Made by a program: the position numbers and the translations under genes. A stretch of DNA of 64,000 nt from Rugamonas sp045984285 (GTDB lineage: Bacteria > Pseudomonadota > Gammaproteobacteria > Burkholderiales > Burkholderiaceae_D), in the NCBI RefSeq assembly GCF_045984285.3, contig NZ_JBJQIK030000007.1, positions 186,001 through 250,000 on the forward strand. Direction: 5' to 3'. The notes beneath the pieces are model-generated. The model did no database searches. It was not told where the DNA came from and worked only from the letters and a program-made list of their open reading frames with translations. Positions 9,358-17,898 of the stretch are shown here, in pieces. Each line of letters opens with the position of its first letter. The stretch's first letter is position 1.

Positions 9358-9685
9358 GAAGCAAGCCGATAGGCCGGATTCTGTTACGGCGCCGAAGCGC
9401 TATGACAGCCATTCCTCTAGGCGGCGAATTACTCCGCCGCTCAAGCTTTCTACCCGCACGCTCCGCGAGCCGCCTCAACGCGTGCCTATTTGAAATTGCT
9501 CCAGGTGGAGGTTACCGCGTTTCACCGTAACTTAATACGCTCGTCTCTGTGGCCCTGTTCCTCGCCTTATATCCCCGGAAGGACTTTCAGCGGACGGCCG
9601 TTAACCGTCACCCCGCTCTATGGAGTCCGGACCTTCCTCCCGCCACCGTATTGCTACGGCAGCCAGCGGCTGTCTGGCTTGCATC
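9358..9685 (-). ncRNA. rnpB: RNase P catalytic RNA, bacterial class A
   Basis: Ribozyme that matures the 5' ends of tRNAs. On the minus strand the conserved core is visible: GGAGGAAGGTCCGGACTCCA near the 5' end, and ACAGAATCCGGCCTATCGG at the 3' end. Helix P1 can form between GCAAGCC (9676-9682) and GGCTTGC (9361-9367), which fixes both ends within a few bases. A TATAAT box (9693-9698) lies the right distance upstream. Confidence 0.95.
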
Positions 9686-9692
9686 AGGGCGT

Positions 9693-9698
9693 ATTATA
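9693..9698 (-). promoter_or_regulatory. -10 box of the rnpB promoter
   Basis: A consensus TATAAT on the minus strand, 7-8 bp before the inferred 5' end of RNase P RNA. I could not find a good -35 element at the usual distance. Confidence 0.6.
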
Positions 9699-9797
9699 CC
9701 CGGTCGGAATCAGGAAATTGGTGTCGCCATTTGGAAAGCCGGGCGGCGGGGCAGGTTCTAGAATGCTGCATCATCTTATTATCTTGAGGCGAGCTCC

Positions 9798-11498
9798 ATG
9801 ACGCATCCATCCCGTTCCGGCGGCCAGATCCTGGTCGATGCACTGAAAGTCCACGGTGTCGATACCGCTTTCGGCGTGCCCGGCGAAAGCTACCTGGATG
9901 TGCTGGATGCACTGCACGGCTCCGGCATCCGCTTCATCATCAACCGCCAGGAAGGCGGCGCGGCCTTCATGGCCGACGCCTACGGCAAGATGACCGGCAA
10001 GCCCGGCATCTGCTTCGTGACGCGCGGCCCCGGCGCCACCAATGCTTCCATCGGCGTGCATACCGCCTTCCAGGATTCGACCCCGATGATCCTCTTCATC
10101 GGCCAGGTGGGCAGCGATTTCATGGACCGCGAGGCCTTCCAGGAAGTGGATTACCGCCGCATGTTCGGCCAGATGGCCAAGTGGGTGGCGCAGATCGACC
10201 GTGCCGACCGTGTGCCTGAATATATCGCCCGTGCCTTCCAGATTGCCACCAGCGGCCGCCAGGGCCCCGTGGTGCTGGCACTGCCGGAAGACATGCTGGT
10301 GGCGCAGGCCGCCGTGGCGGACACCCGCCGCTACCAGCCGGTGCAAGCCTCCCCGGCCGCCGCCCAGATCGCGCAGCTGCGCGCCATGCTGGCGGAGGCG
10401 AAACGCCCGCTGCTGCTGCTGGGCGGCAGCGGCTGGAACGAGCAGGCCCGCGCCGATATCGTGCGCTTCGCCGAAGCGAACGCCCTGCCGGTGTCCTGCG
10501 CCTTCCGCTTCCAGGACCTGCTGGACAACCAGCACCCGCACTATGCAGGCGACGTGGGCATCGGCATCAACCCCAAGCTGGCGGCGCGCGTGCGCGACGC
10601 GGACGTGCTGATCGCCATCGGCCCGCGCCTTGGCGAGATGACCACCAGCGGCTATACCATCATCGAATCGCCGGTGCCGCGCCAGCGCCTCGTGCACATC
10701 CATCCGGATCCGGAAGAACTGGGCAGCGTGTACCAGGGCGAGCTGATGATCGCAAGCGGCATGCCGCAGGCTGCGGCCATGCTGGCGGCCATGGAGCCGG
10801 TGGACGCGGGCGCCTGGAAAGGTTCGGTGGCGGAAGCACGCGCCGAACTGCAGGCCTGGCAGCAGAAGCCCGCCATTTTCCAGGACGGCAAGGCGCCGCT
10901 GGACCTGTGGCAGGTGGTGCAGGACATCGACCGCCTGGCGCCGCACGACACCATCATCACCAACGGCGCCGGCAACTACGCCACCTGGGCGCACCGCTTC
11001 CACAGCTACGGGGGCGCGCGCACCCAGCTGGCCCCGACCAGCGGCGCCATGGGCTACAGCGTCCCCTCCGGCGTCGCGGCCAAGATCATCGATCCGCAGC
11101 GCACCGTGATCACCTTCGCGGGCGACGGCGAATACATGATGAACGGCCAGGAGCTGGCCACCGCCGTGCAGTACAAGGCGGGCGTCATCATCATCGTGTT
11201 CAATAACGAGATGTTCGGCACCATTCGCATGCACCAGGAGAAAACCTATCCGGGCCGCGTTTCCGGCACCACGCTGGCGAATCCGGATTTCGCGCAACTG
11301 GCGAAGGCCTCCGGCGCGCATGGCGAGATCGTGGAGAAGACGGCGGACTTCGCGCCGGCGCTGGAACGCGCGCTGCAGCATACGCGCACGCAGCAGCTGC
11401 CCGCGCTGATCGAGCTGCGCTACGACGGCAACCTGATTACGCCGGGCGCCACGCTGGAAGCGATGCGCAAGGCGGCAGAGGCGGCGCAGCAGCGCTAA
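9798..11498 (+). CDS. Thiamine pyrophosphate-dependent enzyme, acetolactate-synthase-like
   Basis: 566 residues with the three-domain layout of the TPP/POX family: an N-terminal pyrimidine-binding domain with the activating glutamate E52 (in INRQEGGAAFMAD), a central domain, and a C-terminal pyrophosphate domain with GDGEYMMNGQEL and a downstream NN. Known family members are acetolactate synthases, benzoylformate decarboxylases and related carboligases/decarboxylases. No regulatory subunit gene is adjacent, so it is probably not the biosynthetic IlvB. The substrate cannot be told from the sequence. GAGG precedes the ATG, and it is divergent from rnpB. Confidence 0.88.
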   Translation: MTHPSRSGGQILVDALKVHGVDTAFGVPGESYLDVLDALHGSGIRFIINRQEGGAAFMADAYGKMTGKPGICFVTRGPGATNASIGVHTAFQDSTPMILFIGQVGSDFMDREAFQEVDYRRMFGQMAKWVAQIDRADRVPEYIARAFQIATSGRQGPVVLALPEDMLVAQAAVADTRRYQPVQASPAAAQIAQLRAMLAEAKRPLLLLGGSGWNEQARADIVRFAEANALPVSCAFRFQDLLDNQHPHYAGDVGIGINPKLAARVRDADVLIAIGPRLGEMTTSGYTIIESPVPRQRLVHIHPDPEELGSVYQGELMIASGMPQAAAMLAAMEPVDAGAWKGSVAEARAELQAWQQKPAIFQDGKAPLDLWQVVQDIDRLAPHDTIITNGAGNYATWAHRFHSYGGARTQLAPTSGAMGYSVPSGVAAKIIDPQRTVITFAGDGEYMMNGQELATAVQYKAGVIIIVFNNEMFGTIRMHQEKTYPGRVSGTTLANPDFAQLAKASGAHGEIVEKTADFAPALERALQHTRTQQLPALIELRYDGNLITPGATLEAMRKAAEAAQQR

Positions 11499-11504
11499 GC
11501 GGCT

Positions 11505-12095
11505 TTAGCCTTGAGACGGCGGCGCCGGTTCCCATTTGGGGGCCGGCGTTTTTTCCATCGGCGGCAGTTCTTCCGCCGGCTCCCGCTTCTCCTTCACCGG
11601 CCGTGGCGGCGGGCAGGACTTGCAGGCCTTGGGCCTGGCGCCGAAATCGTGCACGCGCGACAGCTTCATCGGATTCTGCTGGTCTTCGCAGTAGCCGCCG
11701 TCCAGCGTCAGCGTTTCGCCGTCGGCCGAGAATTTGCCGCTGATGGTGCGCGGCTCCTCTTCCTGCGGCACGTCCACCGTGAAATACATCATCTTGCCGC
11801 GCGGGTCGATATTGATATCGCTGGCCACCAGCGGCCAGCTGATGCCGCCCGCCGTGAACTCGTAGATGGCCGTATCCACTTCAAGGAAACGCTGGAAGGT
11901 AATGCGCTGGCCGCCATAGTCGCCCGTTTCCGGGTGCACGCAGATATCGGAATAAACCAGAACGCCGTAGCGCGGAATCGGCTTGCGTTCCGGCTCCTGC
12001 TTGCCGCGCGGCGCGGCGAAGGCCGCCGCAATGGCGGCGCAGCTGACGGTCACCAGGGCCAGCAAGGCCATGCTCAAACGGGTTCTTGTTTTCAT
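11505..12095 (-). CDS. Secreted protein of unknown function
   Basis: I prefer the ATG at 12095 (MKTRTRLSM...), which opens directly into a signal peptide. A GTG two codons upstream (12101) is possible. The mature part (~165 residues) has three cysteines in its C-terminal half (YCEDQQ and CKSC) and ends in a proline/lysine/glutamate-rich tail that looks disordered. I do not recognise a domain. It is transcribed in the porin direction but lies after the porin terminator, so it needs its own promoter. Confidence 0.72.
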   Translation of the reverse strand: MKTRTRLSMALLALVTVSCAAIAAAFAAPRGKQEPERKPIPRYGVLVYSDICVHPETGDYGGQRITFQRFLEVDTAIYEFTAGGISWPLVASDINIDPRGKMMYFTVDVPQEEEPRTISGKFSADGETLTLDGGYCEDQQNPMKLSRVHDFGARPKACKSCPPPRPVKEKREPAEELPPMEKTPAPKWEPAPPSQG

Positions 12096-12120
12096 GCCCA
12101 CATTCTAACGCGGCAGGACG

Positions 12121-12152
12121 AAAAAAAACCGGCTGCCGAAGCAGCCGGTTTC
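12121..12152 (-). terminator. Intrinsic terminator after the porin gene
   Basis: A perfect 10-bp stem (12127-12136 with 12141-12150) with a CGAA (TTCG on the transcript strand) tetraloop. On the minus strand it is followed by a run of eight T, a textbook rho-independent terminator placed 19 bp after the porin stop. Confidence 0.92.
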
Positions 12153-12170
12153 CATGTGCAGCAAGGCGGC

Positions 12171-13253
12171 TTAGAACGAGTGGCGGATGCCCACGTTGAA
12201 AGCGGAATCGCCGGAACCAACTTCGGCGTTGTTGCCAACGGTGTAGCTGGCGCCGTTCTTGTTGTTGATCTTGCCGTACGACAGGTAGGTCGTGGTGCGC
12301 TTCGACAGGCTGTGGGTGTAGCCCAGTGCCCACTGGTGCGCGTCACGGTTGAACTCTTTGTCGTCCACGGTGCTGTAGGAAGCGATGAAGCTGCCTGCCG
12401 CGCCGACCGGCACGGTGGCGCCGATCAGGGCGTTGCGGCTGTCGGTCGACGGCGCCACTGCAGTGGTGGTGTAGGCGGTAGCGTTCGGGTAAGCGACGCT
12501 GTTCAGGCCCTTGTTGCTTCCGTACATGAAGAAGGCTTTGGCAACCTTGAAGTCATAGTTGACTGCCAGCAGGCTGTTGTGGCCGATATCGCGCTCAACG
12601 ATCGGCGCCAGGCCGGTCGCGGTGTCGTTGTTGCGGTTGTTGTAGGCCAGGCGCACGTTCAGCGGACCGTTGGCGTAGGACACGGCAGCGCCCAGTTGAC
12701 GGCCGGCAGCGGAATCGCCCGACTGCTCACCGAAACCGTAGAACACTTCACCGCTCAGGCCGTTGTACACCGGGGTCTGGTACACCACGGCGTTGCTGTT
12801 ACGCACGTTGATGCCGCCGGCCGGGAACAGGTTTTTCGCGGAGCCCGACAGGCCGGCAGCGAACGGATCACCCACTTGCACGAAGGCGTTGTACCAAGGG
12901 GTGTACTGGCGGCCGATGGTCAGCGTGCCGGCTTCCTTGGAGCGCAGGCCAACGAAAGCCTGGCGGTTGAACAGGGTGCTGCTGGTGTTGTCCAGCGCGC
13001 CGTCATCCGCACGGAAGCCGGTTTCCAGGGTGAAGATGGCCGACAGGCCGCCGCCCAGGTCTTCCACGCCGCGGAAGCCGATACGCGAAGCGTTGGCCAC
13101 GCCGCTGGTTACCTTGGTGATATTGCCGGCTTTACCGCCGCGCTCAGCAACCAGGCCCGCGTCCAGGATACCGTAGATGGTGACGTTGCTCTGTGCGAAA
13201 GCGGCGCTGCTCATTGCGCCTAACACTGCGAGGGAGATTAGAGTTTTTTTCAT
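12171..13253 (-). CDS. Gram-negative porin
   Basis: Outer-membrane general porin of the betaproteobacterial trimeric type. The start at 13253 follows AGAAGGA and opens with the signal peptide MKKTLISLAVLGAMSSAAFAQ; a 40-codon longer frame exists but has no signal peptide. The mature protein begins SNVTIYGILDAG, has alternating beta-strand pattern, and ends VGIRHSF with the terminal phenylalanine needed for BAM-dependent insertion. It has 360 residues, normal for the family. Function beyond diffusion of small solutes is not predictable. Confidence 0.95.
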   Translation of the reverse strand: MKKTLISLAVLGAMSSAAFAQSNVTIYGILDAGLVAERGGKAGNITKVTSGVANASRIGFRGVEDLGGGLSAIFTLETGFRADDGALDNTSSTLFNRQAFVGLRSKEAGTLTIGRQYTPWYNAFVQVGDPFAAGLSGSAKNLFPAGGINVRNSNAVVYQTPVYNGLSGEVFYGFGEQSGDSAAGRQLGAAVSYANGPLNVRLAYNNRNNDTATGLAPIVERDIGHNSLLAVNYDFKVAKAFFMYGSNKGLNSVAYPNATAYTTTAVAPSTDSRNALIGATVPVGAAGSFIASYSTVDDKEFNRDAHQWALGYTHSLSKRTTTYLSYGKINNKNGASYTVGNNAEVGSGDSAFNVGIRHSF

Positions 13254-13925
13254 TACTGTTCCTTCTGTTGTGTTGCAATTTAAAGATTTTTCAAAGCAGA
13301 GGCTTGAATCGGTCTTGTGGGCGTCCTCGTCCCGGACGCCGTCTTTGTGAAAGCAAATATCCCCATTTGCCATCTCGCCCTCCTGGTAGGAGAGCTCTCA
13401 CTTATTGTCGCGGCCGAGTTTCGCGCCGGCTTCATATCGGTGCACGGATGCACCGGGAGGCGGCACTATACTGATGCTTTTGCTTTCCATCAAGTATCAA
13501 GCTACTAATGGAACCAGCCAGTCTCCCTGGGTGGTCACCACGGCAGGATTGTATACCCGAACACAAATTCCTGCCGCAAAGCAGCAAAAACTGTCTCTTT
13601 ATAACCTACTTTATGTATGAAATCAGCTAATGATGTCGCATATCTAAGTAAGTATTTTCCACATAAGACTGCACCATCTTGGTGCGAAGGATCCGCATTT
13701 GCATGGCAGCGCCGAGTGAAAAAAAATTTGTAACGGCCTCTGTCCACGACACAGGAACTACAATGAAAGGAATCGAAGCGAAAGCCAAAAAACCACAAGC
13801 TGTGTATTGGACAAGCAACGCGAGCAAGTTTTTAACACCTGGTCTGCTGTGGATAATGCGCAACTTTCTTCGTAAAAACGAGGTTAGAATGCACGTCGCC
13901 TTCCTTGGCGGAGCCGCCTATCCCG
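13254..13925. other. Intergenic region between porin and MerR gene
   Basis: 672 bp between divergent genes. It contains the porin promoter region (not pinned down), an AT-rich stretch at about 13540-13870, and a perfect inverted repeat GCACCA-TCT-TGGTGC at 13671-13685 that could be an operator. Short frames on both strands have no ribosome-binding site or recognisable product. A small RNA cannot be excluded. Confidence 0.5.
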
Positions 13926-14882
13926 ATGAACACCGACGTCACCCACATGCCCGTGCCTGCAACAATCAGCGATGTTGAGCGCGATACCGGCGTCGCCAAA
14001 GAAACCCTGCGCGTCTGGGAACGCCGCTACGATTTTCCCCAGCCGCAACGCGACAGCTTCGGCGAGCGAGTCTACCCGTCCGAGCAGGTGCAGAAGTTGC
14101 GCATGATCAAGCGTTTGATCGACCTGGGCTACCGCCCGGGCAAGGTGATCAGCTATGACATGGAGGCGCTGCAGGCCCTGGCCGAAAAAGCCGCCGACCA
14201 GCGCCAGCCGCGCCGCACGCCCCACCCCGATCTGCAGATTTACCTCGATCTATGCAAAAGCCTGGACGCCGACGCACTGCGCCGCCGCCTGTCGCAGGCC
14301 CTGATGGTAATGGGAGTCCGTAATTTCGTTCTGGACCTGATGGCGCCCCTGACGACGATGGTGGGCGATGCCTGGGCTTGCGGCCAGTTTGCAGTGTTTG
14401 AAGAACACATGGTGACTGAATCGCTGCAGGCCGTGATGCACAGCGCGGTGTTCGCCCTGCCCCAGGCCAGCCATATCAGCGCCGCGCCGCGCCCGCGCAT
14501 CCTGCTCACCACCCTGCCGCAGGAGCGCCACGGCCTGGGCCTGCTGATGGCCGAAGCGCTGTTTTCGGCCGAGGGCGCGCAATGCATTTCGCTCGGGGTG
14601 CAGACGCCGCTGCCCGATATCGTGGAGGCGGCCCGCTCGCAGCAGGTGGACGTGGTGGCGCTGTCCTTCTCCTCGGCCATGAATTCGCGCCAGGTAACAG
14701 AATCGCTGAAGCAGCTGCGCGCCCGCCTGCCGGAGCATGTGGAGCTATGGATCGGCGGCGGCAACGCGGCGCTGCGGCGCCGTCCGCCCGGCTACCTGCG
14801 CATTATCGAACTGGCCGACATCAGCGCCCGCCTGGAAGAGTGGCGCCGCCTGCGCGCCCAGCTCAACGCCCCCGCCGCCTGA
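13926..14882 (+). CDS. MerR-family regulator with cobalamin-binding domain (CarH/LitR/MlrA-like)
   Basis: 318 residues from the ATG at 13926; an upstream TTG frame start is less likely. Residues ~12-80 form a MerR winged helix (KETLRVWERRYDFPQP). Residues ~100-310 form a B12-binding module like that of CarH photoreceptors. It carries W150 and E160-H161 in the W-x9-EH spacing that in CarH caps the adenosyl group of adenosylcobalamin, and E200-R-H202-G-L-G205, a variant of the DxHxxG motif whose histidine ligates cobalt. Light or B12 sensing is an inference; MlrA-type relatives have lost it. No photolyase or carotenoid gene is adjacent. Confidence 0.85.
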   Translation: MNTDVTHMPVPATISDVERDTGVAKETLRVWERRYDFPQPQRDSFGERVYPSEQVQKLRMIKRLIDLGYRPGKVISYDMEALQALAEKAADQRQPRRTPHPDLQIYLDLCKSLDADALRRRLSQALMVMGVRNFVLDLMAPLTTMVGDAWACGQFAVFEEHMVTESLQAVMHSAVFALPQASHISAAPRPRILLTTLPQERHGLGLLMAEALFSAEGAQCISLGVQTPLPDIVEAARSQQVDVVALSFSSAMNSRQVTESLKQLRARLPEHVELWIGGGNAALRRRPPGYLRIIELADISARLEEWRRLRAQLNAPAA

Positions 14883-14955
14883 CACCCTGCTGCGGCGCAA
14901 TTGGCGCGGCCTGCTCTGGTAGAATACCGGCTCTTTTCCTGTGTCGGCAGCAACC

Positions 14956-16002
14956 ATGTTCAGCTTCTTCAAGAAAAAACCTGTCGCGCCCGAAGTGCCG
15001 GCGCCCGCGGTGTCCGAATCCGCGGCGCCAGAACCCGCCGCACCCGAATCCGCCGCCCCCGCCCCGCTGGCCTTCGATGCCGAAACGGCCGAACGCCCGG
15101 AGTCGAAACAGTCCTGGATGGGCCGCCTGAAGGCGGGCCTGTCGAAAACCTCGGCCAACCTGTCCGTGCTGTTCGTCGGCGCCCGCATCGACGAGGAGCT
15201 GTATGAGGAGCTGGAAGCCGCCCTGCTGATGTCCGACGCCGGGGTCGATGCCACCCAGTACCTGCTGGACGCGCTGCGCCGCAAGGTCAAGGAAGACAAG
15301 CTGCTGGATGCGGCCGCCGTGAAGCTGGCGCTGAAGCAGCTGATGACGGAACTGCTGCTGCCGCTGGAAAAACCCTTCGAACTGGGCCGCCACCAGCCGC
15401 TGGTGATGATGATTTCCGGCGTCAACGGCGCAGGCAAGACCACCACCATCGGCAAGCTGGCCAAGCATATGCAGGCGCATGGCCAGTCCGTGCTGCTGGC
15501 GGCAGGCGACACCTTCCGCGCCGCCGCGCGCGAGCAGCTGATGGTGTGGGGCCAGCGCAATAATGTGACGGTGATCGCCCAGGAGTCCGGCGACCCGGCC
15601 GCCGTGTCCTTCGACGCCGTGCAGTCCGGCAAGGCGCGCGGCACCAATGTCGTGATGATCGATACCGCCGGCCGCCTGCCGACCCAGCTGCACCTGATGG
15701 AAGAACTGAAGAAGATCAAGCGCGTGATCGGCAAGGGCCTGGAAGGCGCGCCGCACGAGACGCTGCTGGTCATCGACGGCAATACGGGCCAGAATGCCCT
15801 GGCCCAGGTGAAGGCCTTCGACGATGCGCTGCAGCTGTCCGGCCTTATCATCACCAAACTGGACGGCACCGCCAAGGGCGGCGTGCTGGCCGCGATTGCG
15901 CGCGTGCGCCCGGTGCCGGTCTATTTCATCGGCATCGGCGAGAAGATCGAAGACCTGCAGCCCTTCAGTGCTGCGGAGTTTGTTGAAGCACTGCTCGGTT
16001 AA
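14956..16002 (+). CDS. ftsY: Signal recognition particle receptor FtsY
   Basis: SRP receptor GTPase that docks ribosome-nascent-chain complexes at the membrane. The ATG at 14956 (MFSFFKKK) is the usual kind of start; a GTG five codons upstream is an alternative. An acidic alanine/proline-rich A region spans to about residue 55, then the N domain and the G domain with GVNGAGKTTT, DTAGR and TKLDG. It is directly followed (7 bp) by ftsE, the conserved proteobacterial order ftsY-ftsE-ftsX-rpoH. Confidence 0.97.
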   Translation: MFSFFKKKPVAPEVPAPAVSESAAPEPAAPESAAPAPLAFDAETAERPESKQSWMGRLKAGLSKTSANLSVLFVGARIDEELYEELEAALLMSDAGVDATQYLLDALRRKVKEDKLLDAAAVKLALKQLMTELLLPLEKPFELGRHQPLVMMISGVNGAGKTTTIGKLAKHMQAHGQSVLLAAGDTFRAAAREQLMVWGQRNNVTVIAQESGDPAAVSFDAVQSGKARGTNVVMIDTAGRLPTQLHLMEELKKIKRVIGKGLEGAPHETLLVIDGNTGQNALAQVKAFDDALQLSGLIITKLDGTAKGGVLAAIARVRPVPVYFIGIGEKIEDLQPFSAAEFVEALLG

Positions 16003-16009
16003 GGACTCC

Positions 16010-16675
16010 ATGATCGAATTCCAGCACGTTTCCAAGCAATATTCTTCCGATGTGATGGCGCTGCGCGACATCACGCTCACGATAGGCAAGGGCGAGCTGG
16101 TTTACCTCGCCGGTCCTTCCGGCGCAGGCAAGTCCACGCTGATGAAGATGGTGGCGGCGATGGAGCGCCCCAGTTCGGGCAGCGTGGTGGTAAACGGCAC
16201 CGACATCAGCCGCCTGAAACCGGCCGGCGTGCCCTTCCTGCGGCGCAACCTGGGCCTGATTTTCCAGCAGCAGCGCCTGCTGACCGACCGCTCCGTGCTG
16301 GCCAATGTGATGATGCCGCTGCTGGTGACGGGCGCCCCGCGCGCCCAGGCCGAGCAGCGCGCCCGCGCCGCCCTCGACAAGGTGGGCCTGGGCGACCGCG
16401 CCAACGCCCAGCCGCTGGCCCTGTCCGGCGGCGAGCAGCAGCGCGTGTCGATCGCGCGCGCCATCGTCAACCGGCCGCAGATCATCCTGGCCGACGAGCC
16501 GACCGCCAACCTGGACCGCGCCAGCGCCACCCGCGTGTTCGACGCGCTGAAAGCCTTCCATTCGGTGGGCGTGACCTGCGTGATCTCCACCCACGACGAG
16601 CAGGTGCTGGATGCGGCGGGCCGCGTCATCTACCTGAAACAGGGCCAGCTGGAAGACGCGGGGGTGGCGGCATGA
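16010..16675 (+). CDS. ftsE: Cell division ATP-binding protein FtsE
   Basis: ABC ATPase that, with FtsX, couples the divisome to periplasmic amidase activation. It has 221 residues. Walker A GPSGAGKST, signature LSGGEQQRVSIARA and Walker B ILADEPT are all intact. The ATG at 16010 follows AAGGA; longer in-frame upstream sequence lies inside ftsY and is not used. Its stop overlaps the ftsX start (ATGA). Confidence 0.97.
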   Translation: MIEFQHVSKQYSSDVMALRDITLTIGKGELVYLAGPSGAGKSTLMKMVAAMERPSSGSVVVNGTDISRLKPAGVPFLRRNLGLIFQQQRLLTDRSVLANVMMPLLVTGAPRAQAEQRARAALDKVGLGDRANAQPLALSGGEQQRVSIARAIVNRPQIILADEPTANLDRASATRVFDALKAFHSVGVTCVISTHDEQVLDAAGRVIYLKQGQLEDAGVAA

Positions 16676-17586
16676 GCGTCTGGCTGCGCCATCACTTCGC
16701 CGCGCTGGGCGGCGCCTTCGCTACCCTGCGCCGCGCGCCGGGCAGCTTCCTCTTCAATATCCTGGTGGTGGCGATTGCGCTGGCCCTGCCCTTCGCCGGG
16801 CTCACGGTGCTGGAAAATGTGCGGCCCATGTCCGAGCAGCTGTCGGTGGATCCCGAGCTCTCCGTGTTCATGCAGCCGGATGCGCCGCGCGAACAGTCGG
16901 CCGCCCTCGCCTCCTCGCTGCGCGCCATCGTCAAGGATGCGAAGATCGTCTTCGTGCCGCGCGAGAAGGCGCTGGATACCCTGAACGACAAGAGCGGCCT
17001 GGCGGACGTGGTTGCCACCCTGGGCGAGAACCCGCTGCCGGACAGCTATGTCATCAAGCTGAACGCCTTCCAGAGCGCCGCCGAAGGCGCGGCCATCGAC
17101 GATATCGCCGAACGCATGCGCGCGCTGCCGGGCGTGCAGGCGGTGCAGGTGGACTCGGCCTGGGTCAAGCGCCTGGCCGCCCTGCTGGGCGTGCTGCGCC
17201 TGGCCCTGCTGCTGCTGGCGGCCACGCTGGGGACGGTGGTGGTGGCGGTCATCTTCAATACCATCCGCCTGCAGGTGCTGACCCAGCGTGAAGAGATCCT
17301 CGTGTCGCGCCTGATCGGCGCCACCGACAGCTATATCCAGCGCCCCTTCTATTACACGGGCGCCCTGCTCGGCCTGGGCGCCGGCGCGGTGGCGCTGGGC
17401 GCGGTGGCGCTGGCCCTGCGTCCGCTGAACACGGCGATTGCCGAATTTGCACGCCTGTACGCCTCCGAGTTCCAGCTGGCCCCGCTCGACCCGCTGCCCA
17501 TGGCCCTGCTGCTGGCCCTCTCCGCCGGCCTTGGCCTGGCAGGAGCGGTGCTTTCCGTGCAGCGCCATCTCGCCCGCCTGAACTGA
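16672..17586 (+). CDS. ftsX: Cell division protein FtsX
   Basis: Membrane partner of FtsE (304 residues). A cytoplasmic N-terminus and first helix (about residues 22-44) are followed by a periplasmic extracellular loop (about 45-165) that binds amidase activators, then three C-terminal membrane helices. It overlaps ftsE by four bases, implying translational coupling. Confidence 0.96.
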   Translation: MSVWLRHHFAALGGAFATLRRAPGSFLFNILVVAIALALPFAGLTVLENVRPMSEQLSVDPELSVFMQPDAPREQSAALASSLRAIVKDAKIVFVPREKALDTLNDKSGLADVVATLGENPLPDSYVIKLNAFQSAAEGAAIDDIAERMRALPGVQAVQVDSAWVKRLAALLGVLRLALLLLAATLGTVVVAVIFNTIRLQVLTQREEILVSRLIGATDSYIQRPFYYTGALLGLGAGAVALGAVALALRPLNTAIAEFARLYASEFQLAPLDPLPMALLLALSAGLGLAGAVLSVQRHLARLN

Positions 17587-17898
17587 GTCCTGCCGCAAGC
17601 GTGCGTTCTCGCACAGAGGACGCCGCGCGGGCAGCGATAAGCTGTCACCATACTTCCCCTCGAACTGAATCGCATCCGGCCTATCGATAGCGCTTCTCTA
17701 TCGCCGCGATCAGTTTTCGACGATTGGCACTCACCGGGCGAGAGTGCTAATATATGTCCAAAGCAATGCTAAAACAGTTCCGTAATGCAACTTAATCAGG
17801 ATTAAGAACTGTCTAAGTTGTTTAGAGCATGCTGTAGGCAATGAGTGTTCTCTGCAATTCCGCAGGCAGCACAAAGCACTTCAAGCGAGGAAATGAAA
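17587..17898. other. Intergenic region before rpoH, carrying the rpoH control region
   Basis: 312 bp between ftsX and rpoH. It holds the CIRCE operator/promoter (17724-17753). From about 17755 to 17898 lies a transcribed leader of some 140 nt, which in other RpoH systems can fold as a thermosensor; I did not fold it. No ORF with a ribosome-binding site other than rpoH. Confidence 0.6.
17724..17753 (+). promoter_or_regulatory. CIRCE (HrcA) operator overlapping an rpoH promoter
   Basis: TTGGCACTC (17724-17732), nine bases, GAGTGCTAA (17742-17750). This is the CIRCE consensus TTAGCACTC-N9-GAGTGCTAA with one mismatch in the left arm. The same bases form a promoter: TTGGCA (17724-17729), an 18-bp spacer, TAATAT (17748-17753). 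HrcA bound here would cover both elements. CIRCE upstream of rpoH is described for betaproteobacteria. Confidence 0.88.

Noticed and set aside
9490..9801. Plus-strand 103-codon frame over rnpB
   Set aside because: It is antisense to RNase P RNA; the structure and conserved RNA segments explain the sequence.
13627..13863. Minus-strand 78-codon frame with a hydrophobic stretch between porin and MerR genes
   Set aside because: No ribosome-binding site; AT-rich intergenic sequence gives such frames by chance.
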